Origin: Herbiconiux sp. A18JL235
Lineage (GTDB): Bacteria > Actinomycetota > Actinomycetes > Actinomycetales > Microbacteriaceae
Assembly (NCBI RefSeq): GCF_040939305.1
Contig: NZ_CP162511.1
Location: forward strand, 124,001-188,000
Reading direction: 5' to 3'
DNA: 64,000 bases
Shown here: piece by piece, positions 34,412 through 41,367 of the stretch
Numbering within the stretch: the first letter of the stretch is position 1
How the letters are laid out: each line of letters opens with the position of its first letter
Program-made: the position numbers and the translations under genes
The notes under the pieces: generated by a model
Databases searched by the model: none
Seen by the model: the letters and a program-made list of their open reading frames with translations, nothing else
Told to the model about the DNA's origin: nothing

Positions 34412-34999
34412 GTGCCGAAGAGGATCGACGCCGAGGCTCGTACCGAGCAGATCGCCGCTGCCGCCCTCCGGGTGCTGGAGCGCGACGGCCTCGCCGCGCT
34501 GTCGGTGCGCGGGGTGGCGGCCGAAGCCGGGATCGCTGCGGCTTCGCTCAGGCGGGTGTTCCCCACGCAGCAGGCCCTGCGCGTGTACTGCTTCGAACTC
34601 ATCGAGGCCAGGGCCACGACGCGCATCCGATCTCTCGACCTGACGGGGCGGGCGCTGGTCGACGCGATGCTCGGCGAGCTGCTGCCGCTCGATGCCGAGC
34701 GCCGCTCCGAGCTCGTTGCGCAGGTGCAGCTCGGCGTGCTGGCGCTCACCGACGACGCGCTGCGACCGGCCGCGCGATCGCTGAGCGACGGGGTCGACCG
34801 GGTCTGCCGGCTCGCGCTCGACATCCTGACGGCGGAAGGGATGTTCGCGGGCAGCCGCGACGTCGACCACGAGACCCGGCGACTGCGAGCCGTGCTCGAC
34901 GGCATCGCTCTGCACGCCCTGTGGACGGGTGACGCCGCCCCCAGCTCGCAGATGCTCGACACCCTCGCGCTCCACCTCGACGAGCTCGCCGGCCCCTAA
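34412..34999 (+). CDS. TetR/AcrR family transcriptional regulator
   Basis: A 195-residue repressor. The helix-turn-helix is LSVRGVAAEAGIAAASLRRVFPTQQAL (about residues 30-56). The GTG at 34412 is chosen: it lies 5 bases after the membrane protein gene and gives a standard N-terminus (VPKRIDAEARTEQIAAAALRVLERDG). It most likely binds the palindrome at 33817-33844 and represses its own two-gene unit; the effector is unknown. Its end overlaps the end of the convergent BCCT gene by four bases. Confidence 0.88.
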   Translation: MPKRIDAEARTEQIAAAALRVLERDGLAALSVRGVAAEAGIAAASLRRVFPTQQALRVYCFELIEARATTRIRSLDLTGRALVDAMLGELLPLDAERRSELVAQVQLGVLALTDDALRPAARSLSDGVDRVCRLALDILTAEGMFAGSRDVDHETRRLRAVLDGIALHALWTGDAAPSSQMLDTLALHLDELAGP

Positions 35000-36690
35000 C
35001 GCTGCGAGCTCTGCGGCTCGTGCTCGGGCGCCTCGCGGCGCCGCCGACTCCACGGCCGTAGGCGCAGGCCGCTCTCGTTCGGCGACTCCACCTCCAGCCC
35101 GTACCGCTCGCCGACCTTCTCGAGCAGCTGCGCGTGCTGGGCGCGCTCGTAGAGCCGCCGCTCACGCTGGAAGGCGATCACCGTCGACCAGCACATCAGG
35201 AGCATCACGATGCTGAACGGGAAGGCGATGATCGTCGCCGCGGTCTGCAGCGCCGACAGGCCGCCCGCGATGAGCAGGGCGATGGCGAGGCCCGCGGTGG
35301 CGAGGGTGAAGAACACTCGCACCCACCGGGCGGGTTCGGGGGCGCCGCCGGTGGCGATCATCCCCATCACGAGCGCCCCGGAATCGGCGGAGGTGATGAA
35401 GAAGATCGCGATCAGCACGATCGCACCCACGGTGAGCACCGGCGTGGCGGGGAGGGTCTCGAAGAGCTGGAACAGCGCCCCCTCCTTGTCGACCTCGCCG
35501 GCCGCGTCGAGCATCGATCCGGGGTTCTGCAGCTCACGGAACAGCGCCGAGCCCCCGAGTACGGCGAACCAGAGGATGCCGACCAGCGTCGGCACGACGA
35601 GCACACCCGTCACGAACTGCCGCACCGTGCGGCCACGGCTGACCCGGGCGATGAAGATCCCGACGAAGGGCGCCCACGACATCCACCACCCCCAGTAGAA
35701 GGAGGTCCAATCCGCCTGCCACGCCTCCCCCGCGCTGCCCTGGAACGCCGAGACGGTGAAGCTGAGCCCCACGAAGTTCTGGATGTACGCCCCGATCGAC
35801 TGCACCCACTCCCGGAGCAGGTACTCGCTCTGCCCCACCACCAGCACGAACACCAGCAGCGCGGCGGCGAGGATGAGATTCCCGCTCGACAGCCACTTCA
35901 TGCCCTTGTTCACACCCGAGAGCACGGAGATCAGGACGAAGACGACGATCACACCGATGATGAGCAGGTTCACCAGCGTTCCCGGTTCGGGCAGGCCGGC
36001 GGCCTGCAACCCCGCGCCGATCTGCAGCACGCCGAGCCCCAAGGAGGTCGCCACACCGAAGATCGTGCCTGCCAGAGCCACCGTGTCGATCGCATTGCCC
36101 CACCCTCCGTGCACCCGCTTGCCGAGGAGCGGCTCGAGCGCCCAGCGGATGGAGATCGGCCGCTTGCGGCGGTGGATGGCGTAGGCGAGGCCGAGTCCCA
36201 CGACGACGTAGATCGCCCAGGCATGAACGCCCCAGTGCAGGTAGGTCTGGGTGAGCGCCGACTGCGCCAGCTGCGCGGGCGTGCCGGTCACACCGGGGCG
36301 CGGGTCGACGTAGTGGCTGAGCGGCTCGCTCACCCCGTAGAACACGAGGCCGATGCCCATCCCCGCGGCGAACAGCAGCGAGAACCAGGCGCCGAGCGAG
36401 AACTCGGGCTCGTCGTCGTCTTTGCCGAGCTTGATGTCGCCGAAGCGGCTGAAGCCGACGAAGAGGGCGAAGGCCACGAAGAACGCGGCGATGAGCACGT
36501 AGTACCAGTTGAAGGTGTTGACGATGGTGGTCTGGATGGTGCCGAAGAAGACACCCGCCGCGTCGGGGAAGAATGCGGCGAAGGCGCTGAACGCGACGAC
36601 CAGGACGGCCGCGGGCCAGAACACCCACGGCGCGACGCGGCGGCCGTCGCGGAGAGCGGGGGAGGGAGCTGGTCGGGTCTCGGAGGGCAT
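34996..36690 (-). CDS. BCCT family transporter (betaine/carnitine/choline)
   Basis: A 564-residue secondary transporter with twelve predicted helices. The family signature WGWWMSWAPFVGIFIARVSRGRT (about residues 325-347) and the helix-4 region GLGLAYAIHRRKRPISIRWALEPLLG are clear. BCCT members take up glycine betaine, choline, carnitine or ectoine with sodium or protons, often for osmoprotection. The C-terminal 80 residues are cytosolic and basic (LRLRPWSRRRR), as in osmosensing members such as BetP, but the substrate cannot be fixed from sequence alone. It is next to, and oriented like, the sigma/Gls24 stress operon. Confidence 0.93.
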   Translation of the reverse strand: MPSETRPAPSPALRDGRRVAPWVFWPAAVLVVAFSAFAAFFPDAAGVFFGTIQTTIVNTFNWYYVLIAAFFVAFALFVGFSRFGDIKLGKDDDEPEFSLGAWFSLLFAAGMGIGLVFYGVSEPLSHYVDPRPGVTGTPAQLAQSALTQTYLHWGVHAWAIYVVVGLGLAYAIHRRKRPISIRWALEPLLGKRVHGGWGNAIDTVALAGTIFGVATSLGLGVLQIGAGLQAAGLPEPGTLVNLLIIGVIVVFVLISVLSGVNKGMKWLSSGNLILAAALLVFVLVVGQSEYLLREWVQSIGAYIQNFVGLSFTVSAFQGSAGEAWQADWTSFYWGWWMSWAPFVGIFIARVSRGRTVRQFVTGVLVVPTLVGILWFAVLGGSALFRELQNPGSMLDAAGEVDKEGALFQLFETLPATPVLTVGAIVLIAIFFITSADSGALVMGMIATGGAPEPARWVRVFFTLATAGLAIALLIAGGLSALQTAATIIAFPFSIVMLLMCWSTVIAFQRERRLYERAQHAQLLEKVGERYGLEVESPNESGLRLRPWSRRRREAPEHEPQSSQR

Positions 36691-36727
36691 CAGAACACCC
36701 TACGGCGCTCCTCCCGGCCCCGGAGAA

Positions 36728-37072
36728 TCAGGGTGCGACGGTGCGTTCGATGCGACTGACCTTCACAGAGATCTGCGCTTCCGGATGCTGCAGCAGCAGA
36801 GCGTCGGCGACCGAGCGTGCCGTGGCGGCCGCCCCCGCATCCTGCCGGGTGCCGATACGGGCGGTGAGAACGGGCCCGTCGGTGCCGGCGGAGACGGACA
36901 CCTCGGCGCGCGGCTGCTCCCGCACGGGCGTGTTGCCGATGAGCGATCCCAGGGCGGCCAGGGTGCCGAGCGGCGTGGGTGCCGGGTAGACGGCGACGAC
37001 CCCGTCGACGGCGAGCACCGTGGCGGTGGGCGACCCGGTGCCGGGCGAGACGGGGGTGCTGAGGTCGTTCAT
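36728..37072 (-). CDS. Small Gls24-linked hypothetical protein
   Basis: A 114-residue protein of mixed alpha/beta pattern with no signal peptide. VLAVDGVVAVYPAPTPLGTLAALG (residues 18-41) followed by AEVSVSA and VLTARIGTR, and a final ISVKVSRIE strand, resembles a short version of the Asp23/Gls24 fold, so it may be a paralogue or partner of the Gls24 protein encoded just before it. Its ATG overlaps the upstream stop (ATGA), so the two are co-translated. Start at 37072 is fixed by this overlap. Confidence 0.7.
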   Translation of the reverse strand: MNDLSTPVSPGTGSPTATVLAVDGVVAVYPAPTPLGTLAALGSLIGNTPVREQPRAEVSVSAGTDGPVLTARIGTRQDAGAAATARSVADALLLQHPEAQISVKVSRIERTVAP

Positions 37073-37659
37073 GACGGGTCCTTTCCGGTGGGGTCGGCGT
37101 AGAGCTCGTCGACGGTGACGTCGATCGCGGTGACGGTGAGGTCGGTGTGACGCACCAGGGCGTCGAAGACCTCGGTGCGCACCGCCTCCGCCAGTTCCTG
37201 CAGGGGCCGGCCCCATTCCGCGGCGATGGCGATCGACACGGTCACCGGCGCCCCCGGCGTCTCGACGTCGCCGTCGATGCGCGTGCGGGTGACGTGCACC
37301 CCCGAGACCTCGTCGCCGACTGCCCTGAGCAGGGCGCGCACCGCACCCTCGCTCACCGTGATGTGCACGCGCGGGTCGGGGTGCTGGATGGGGATGTCGC
37401 GGCCCGCGCGCAGTTCGTCGTGCACGGCTGTCATGAGGCGGTCGATCCACCGGTCGGAGGCGGGCGCGAGGCTGTCGCTGTCATGCCGCAGCAGCTCCCG
37501 GGACAGACCACCGAGGCGGGCGAGGTTCTCGAGCGCGTTGAGGCAGTCGGGGCAGGTCTCGATCTCGGTGTCGGGCGGGGTGCGGCCCTCGGCGAGGTAG
37601 AGGCTCAGCTCCTCGACGGTCTTGCCGCAGTCGAGGGCGGCGCGGGCGGGGTCGGTCAT
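37069..37659 (-). CDS. Asp23/Gls24 family protein with N-terminal zinc-finger-like anti-sigma motif
   Basis: A 196-residue protein. The first 60 residues look like the zinc-binding domain of anti-sigma factors: an early Cys (residue 11), a helix ending YLAEGRTPP and then ETCPDCLNALENLARL with a CxxC pair. From about residue 95 the Asp23/Gls24 envelope-stress domain follows (VHITVSEGAVRALLRAVGDEVSGVHV, and VSIAIAAEWGRPLQELAEAVRTEVFDAL). The gene overlaps the ECF sigma gene upstream and the small gene downstream by ATGA junctions. Placement and motif suggest it restrains the sigma factor directly; that is inference. Confidence 0.8.
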   Translation of the reverse strand: MTDPARAALDCGKTVEELSLYLAEGRTPPDTEIETCPDCLNALENLARLGGLSRELLRHDSDSLAPASDRWIDRLMTAVHDELRAGRDIPIQHPDPRVHITVSEGAVRALLRAVGDEVSGVHVTRTRIDGDVETPGAPVTVSIAIAAEWGRPLQELAEAVRTEVFDALVRHTDLTVTAIDVTVDELYADPTGKDPS

Positions 37660-38222
37660 CGCCACGCCTCCATCTGCACCAGGATGCTCGCCCTGGCCCG
37701 GGCGATCATGCCGCGAACAGTGCTGACGGGCACGCACAGCTCCTCCGCGATCTCGGCGTAGCCGAGGCCCGCCATCTCGCGCAGCAGCCAGCTCTGCCGT
37801 TGGGCCTCGGGCAGCCGGTCGAGCGCAGTGGCGAGGGCCTTCAGCTGCAGGTCGTGAACCACGCACGACTCAGGCTGAAGGGTGGGGGAGGGTCTTTCCA
37901 CGACGTGATCGAGCGGCATGTCGGCGGCCCGGTGTCTCAGGTGGCTGAACGCCTCGCGGCTCGCGATGCGCATCAGCCAGGATTTCACGGCCTCGGGGTC
38001 GCGCAGCTCCGGCAGCCGCCGCCACGCGATGAGGAAGGCCTCCTGCACCACGTCGTCGGCCTCGGCCGTCGACCTCACGATGCGGATGACGTAGGCGCGC
38101 AGAAGCGAGGAGTGCCGGACGATGAGCTGCCGAAAGGCCTCCGGGTCGCCGTCGGCGGCCCGGGATGCGAGAGCGCCGTCGGTGAGCTGGTGCACACCGC
38201 GGATTCGAGTCTGGTCGGCCAC
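37656..38222 (-). CDS. ECF-type RNA polymerase sigma factor
   Basis: A 188-residue sigma-70 family factor. Region 2 includes ADDVVQEAFLIAWRRLPELRDPEAVKSWLMRIA (about residues 55-88), and region 4 GLGYAEIAEELCVPVSTVRGMIARARA (about 152-178) holds the -35-reading helix-turn-helix. The start is GTG at 38222. Overlap with the Gls24/zinc-motif gene is four bases, the usual arrangement of a sigma factor and its antagonist. The 227-base region upstream (38223-38449) should hold its promoter; I see no clear consensus there. Confidence 0.92.
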   Translation of the reverse strand: MADQTRIRGVHQLTDGALASRAADGDPEAFRQLIVRHSSLLRAYVIRIVRSTAEADDVVQEAFLIAWRRLPELRDPEAVKSWLMRIASREAFSHLRHRAADMPLDHVVERPSPTLQPESCVVHDLQLKALATALDRLPEAQRQSWLLREMAGLGYAEIAEELCVPVSTVRGMIARARASILVQMEAWR

Positions 38223-38449
38223 CTGGATTGCCCTTCGCGCGGTCGCGGATTCTTCCGTGACGCTTTCGGGCCTACCACCCCCGATTCGGCGGGCAACTCA
38301 TTCCCGGTCTGCATCGAGCGCGACGACGGCGACTATCCGCAGAACGCACACCCGGAGCATTCGTCGCACCCCGAGAGCCGAGCGCTCAGCGGCGCGGCGT
38401 GTCTCGCGGGGACTCCCCGAAGCGGGCGCGGCGGGGTCTGCTCGATCCG

Positions 38450-39226
38450 CTACGGCTGCAGGTAGACGGGGTCGGCGACGATGTTCGGGGTGACGCGCAG
38501 GAGCGGCTGGGAGTCCTCGGGCACGAGGAAGGCGACCGAGAGCATCCGGGTGTCACCGGGCGGCAGCAGGCTGGTGTCGTCGAGCACGTAGCGGGGGAGG
38601 TCGACGTTGAGGTCGTCGTCGTCGGTCGAGACGGGGGTGGTCACCACCTCGGCGGGGTAGGCGGGTGCGTCGCCGTCGTTCGTGATCGAGTAGCTCATCA
38701 CGATGTACTTCTGCCCGGCCGCGAGCGGCACGAAGTAGTTGCCCGACGCGGTCATCTGCGCCTCGACCGTCGAGGCGTCGGCGTCGGCGTCGACGTCGTC
38801 GATCGTGTACGTCCAGCCCTCGAGCTCGAGAGGGGTGCCGAGCGGAAGCGGGTCGTCGATGCTGCCGGACGGATCGTCGCCGGTGCTCGCAGCGGGGCTC
38901 TCCTCGCGCGACGTCGTCGCCGACGGGAAGGGCGACGGGAAGGTCTGGGCCGACCCGATCAGTGACACCACGATCACCACGCCCGCCACGACGATCCCGA
39001 GCGCCGACACCGCGAGCCCGGCGATGGCGAGCCCCCGGCTCCGCCCGCGCAGCGACATCGCCACGATGCCGAGCACGAGCCCCACCGCGATGAGCGCCCA
39101 GCCCACAGGAGCCACGGCGGGCACCAGGGCGAAGCCGATTCCGGCGAGGGCGACGATCAGCGAGACGAGTCCGACGACGTTCAGGCGCGGCTTGCCGACG
39201 GGGTCTGCCGGGGGCGGAGTGGTCAT
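38450..39226 (-). CDS. Membrane-anchored protein with extracytoplasmic DUF4352-like domain
   Basis: A 258-residue protein. The N-terminal third has three hydrophobic segments (about residues 16-40, 42-58 and 65-90) with RGRSRGLAIAGLAVSALGIVVAG, as in DUF4190-type membrane regions. A Ser/Pro/Asp linker (about 95-130) leads to a beta-rich outer domain with YFVPLAAGQKYIVMSYSITNDGDAPAY, the pattern of DUF4352/immunoglobulin-like lipoprotein domains. Function unknown. CAGGAT stands 6 bases before the ATG, but GGAGG there also fits a ribosome site. Confidence 0.75.
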   Translation of the reverse strand: MTTPPPADPVGKPRLNVVGLVSLIVALAGIGFALVPAVAPVGWALIAVGLVLGIVAMSLRGRSRGLAIAGLAVSALGIVVAGVVIVVSLIGSAQTFPSPFPSATTSREESPAASTGDDPSGSIDDPLPLGTPLELEGWTYTIDDVDADADASTVEAQMTASGNYFVPLAAGQKYIVMSYSITNDGDAPAYPAEVVTTPVSTDDDDLNVDLPRYVLDDTSLLPPGDTRMLSVAFLVPEDSQPLLRVTPNIVADPVYLQP

Positions 39227-39286
39227 GCCTCCATCCTGCCCGGATGCTCCCCGCTCGGCTCTAGCCGCGAAGCTCGGAAGATGCCG

Positions 39287-40084
39287 TCAGAGTTCGGTCT
39301 CGATGAGCTCGTTCGAGAGCAGGTCGGCGACCGAGTCGATGATCTCGTCGGGCCGGAACGGGTACTTGGCGATCTCGGCCTGGTCGCTGATGCCGGTGAG
39401 CACGAGGATGGTGTGCAGCCCCGCCTCGATGCCGGCCACCACGTCGGTGTCCATGCGATCGCCGATCATGCCGGTGTTCTCCGAGTGCGCCCCGATGCGG
39501 TTCATCGCCGAGCGGAACATCATCGGGTTCGGCTTGCCGACGACGTACGGTTCCTTGCCCGTGGCCTTCGTGATGAGGGCGGCGATCGCCCCCGTCGCCG
39601 GAAGCGGGCCTTCAGCGCTCGGCCCCGTCGCATCCGGATTCGTGACGATGAACCGCGAGCCCTGCCCGATGAGACGGATGGCCTTCGTGATCGCCTCGAA
39701 GGAGTAGTTGCGGGTCTCGCCGATCACGACGTAGTCGGGTGCCGTCTCGGTCATGATGAAGCCGGCCTCGTGCAGAGCCGTCGTGATGCCGGCCTCGCCG
39801 ATGACGAAGGCACTGCCGCCCGGCATCTGGTCTTTGAGAAAGGCGGCGGTGGCGAGCGCGCTGGTCCAGATGAACTCCTCCGGCACCTCGAGGCCGGATG
39901 CGCGTAGCCGCGCACTCAGATCGCGCGGCGTGAAGATGGAATTGTTCGTGAGCACCAGGTACGGCTTGTTCTCGTCGCGCCACTGCTGAAGCAGCTCGGC
40001 CGCCCCGGGGATGGGGTGGTTCTCGTGCACCAGCACACCGTCCATATCGGTGAGCCAGCATTCGATCTCGTCGCGGCGTGACAT
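39287..40084 (-). CDS. HAD-IIA family phosphatase (NagD-like)
   Basis: A 265-residue HAD hydrolase of subclass IIA. Motif I is WLTDMDGVLVHE (nucleophile Asp near residue 12), motif II VLTNNS (about 43), then VVIGETRNYSFEAITKAI, motif III Lys in GKPNPMMFRSA (about 185) and motif IV MIGDRMDTDVVAGIEAG (about 207). NagD-like enzymes dephosphorylate sugar phosphates, nucleotides or p-nitrophenyl phosphate; the substrate here is unknown. GAGGGAG upstream supports the start at 40084. Divergent from the LacI gene. Confidence 0.9.
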   Translation of the reverse strand: MSRRDEIECWLTDMDGVLVHENHPIPGAAELLQQWRDENKPYLVLTNNSIFTPRDLSARLRASGLEVPEEFIWTSALATAAFLKDQMPGGSAFVIGEAGITTALHEAGFIMTETAPDYVVIGETRNYSFEAITKAIRLIGQGSRFIVTNPDATGPSAEGPLPATGAIAALITKATGKEPYVVGKPNPMMFRSAMNRIGAHSENTGMIGDRMDTDVVAGIEAGLHTILVLTGISDQAEIAKYPFRPDEIIDSVADLLSNELIETEL

Positions 40085-40211
40085 CGGCACTCCCTCTCGT
40101 CGCATCCGCCCCCAGGCTACCGGGCGAGCCTGGGCGCGTGCCCCGGCGGAAGACTTCCCTGCACGCGGCCTTCGCACGGAGATCTGGAGCGGTGTGCGCG
40201 AAGATAGGCGA

Positions 40212-41240
40212 ATGGCCGACTCGACGCAATCTCCGACGGGGCGCAACGGTGTGGTGAAGATTCGGGACGTCGCCGCTCGCGCGGGCGTCTCGGTAGGCAC
40301 CGTCTCCAACGTTCTGAACCGACCTGACTATGTGTCGGACGAGAATCGCGTCAAAGTCCAGCGTGCTATGTCAGAGCTGGGCTTCATTCGCAATGACCTG
40401 GCGCGCCAATTGCGTCAGAAGCAGAGCCGCACGTACGGCTTGATCACGTTGTCGTTGACGAACCCCTTTTTCGGAGAGGTAGCCCACGCTGCTCAGGCGC
40501 AGGCCGAGCGTGACGGTTTCACCGTGCTGGTGGGTAGCAGCGACTTCAGCCCCGAGCGTGAAGACCGGTACATCGAGCTGTTCGAGCTGCAGCAGGTGCG
40601 CGGACTCATGATCGCCCCGAACAGCGGGGTCTCCGAGCGTCTCCAGGCGATGAGACGCCGGGGCGTACCGATTGTGTTGTTCGACAGCGTAGGACGGCAC
40701 GAGGGGTTCTCGGCCGTCTTCTTGGACGGAGTCGAAGGTGGCCGGCTCGCGGGTGAGCATCTCATTCGTTCTGGCCGCCGACGGCTGCTGTTCACCGGTG
40801 GCCCCCTGGCGCAGGTGTCAGACCGCCTCGCCGGCGTCAGTGATGCGGTGACCAAGGCTGAAGGGGTCAGCCTTCAGGTGATCGAGACTTCTGACATGAC
40901 CGTCTCAGACGGGTTGTCGGTCGGATTGCAGATCGTGGGACTTCCGGAAGCGCTCCGGCCCGACGGGGTGTTCGCGGCAAACGACCAGATGGCCTTCGGC
41001 ATCATTCAAGCGCTGACCCAGGCCGGCCTCGAGGTTCCTGCGGCGATAGGAGTGATCGGCTACGACGACATCCCCTTCGCCGCCACCGGAACCGTTCCTC
41101 TGACGACGGTGCGCCAGCCTGTCGAGGAGATCGCGACCGCTGCGGTGACCTTGCTCCATGAACAGGCCGAGCTCGGCTCTGCATTCAGCCCGCAGACGGT
41201 GCGATTGCAGCCTGAGCTCATCCTCCGACGCAGTGCCTGA
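40212..41240 (+). CDS. LacI family transcriptional regulator of the rhamnoside locus
   Basis: A 342-residue regulator with the N-terminal LacI helix-turn-helix (VKIRDVAARAGVSVGTVSNVLNRPDYVS, about residues 15-42), the hinge LRQKQSRTYGLI and a periplasmic-binding-protein-like sensor domain (GLMIAPN, VFAANDQMAFG, GVIGYDDIPFAATGTVPLTTVRQP). It probably represses the rhamnosidase/importer genes that follow in the same direction by binding the TGAATCGATTCA-type sites found at 41241-41256 and 41319-41332, and is released by an imported sugar. Codon use is a little less GC-rich than in genes before 40 kb. Confidence 0.92.
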   Translation: MADSTQSPTGRNGVVKIRDVAARAGVSVGTVSNVLNRPDYVSDENRVKVQRAMSELGFIRNDLARQLRQKQSRTYGLITLSLTNPFFGEVAHAAQAQAERDGFTVLVGSSDFSPEREDRYIELFELQQVRGLMIAPNSGVSERLQAMRRRGVPIVLFDSVGRHEGFSAVFLDGVEGGRLAGEHLIRSGRRRLLFTGGPLAQVSDRLAGVSDAVTKAEGVSLQVIETSDMTVSDGLSVGLQIVGLPEALRPDGVFAANDQMAFGIIQALTQAGLEVPAAIGVIGYDDIPFAATGTVPLTTVRQPVEEIATAAVTLLHEQAELGSAFSPQTVRLQPELILRRSA

Positions 41241-41256
41241 TATGAACCGATACATA
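41241..41256. promoter_or_regulatory. Imperfect LacI-type operator, upstream of the promoter
   Basis: TATGAACCGATACATA resembles the centre-CG palindrome at 41319-41332 but has mismatches in the arms. It begins directly after the lacI stop codon and lies about 20 bases before the -35 box, so a repressor tetramer or dimer pair could bridge the promoter. Confidence 0.55.
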
Positions 41257-41274
41257 TTTTCCTGATACGGCCTG

Positions 41275-41303
41275 TTTACTTCCCTGGCGCTCTTGTGTAG
41301 GTT
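41275..41303 (+). promoter_or_regulatory. Promoter of the rhamnoside utilisation operon
   Basis: TTTACT (41275-41280) and TAGGTT (41298-41303) are separated by 17 bases; a TGTG precedes the -10 box. The start of transcription would be near 41310, just ahead of the perfect operator at 41319-41332. Confidence 0.6.
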
Positions 41304-41318
41304 GGTCTCACGCTATTG

Positions 41319-41332
41319 ATGAATCGATTCAT
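41319..41332. promoter_or_regulatory. Perfect LacI-family operator
   Basis: ATGAATCGATTCAT is a perfect 14-bp palindrome with the central CG typical of LacI-family sites. It lies just after the predicted transcription start and about 36 bases before the rhamnosidase start, where a bound repressor blocks transcription. Confidence 0.8.
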
Positions 41333-41367
41333 GGAGCATGCACTCGAGAAAGATCGGAGACGACCAC

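Noticed and set aside
34412..34999. A 392-residue frame beginning at 33821 that includes the TetR gene
   Set aside because: Its first half is read out of frame through the membrane protein gene; the TetR domain begins right at the GTG at 34412.
35134..36759. A 541-residue plus-strand frame
   Set aside because: Antisense of the BCCT transporter; composition dominated by Arg, His, Glu and Asp with no recognisable domain.
38223..38449. A small gene or RNA between the sigma factor and the DUF4352-like gene
   Set aside because: Short frames there have no start signal or conserved-looking sequence, and no stable structured RNA could be recognised; I see only the presumed sigma promoter region.
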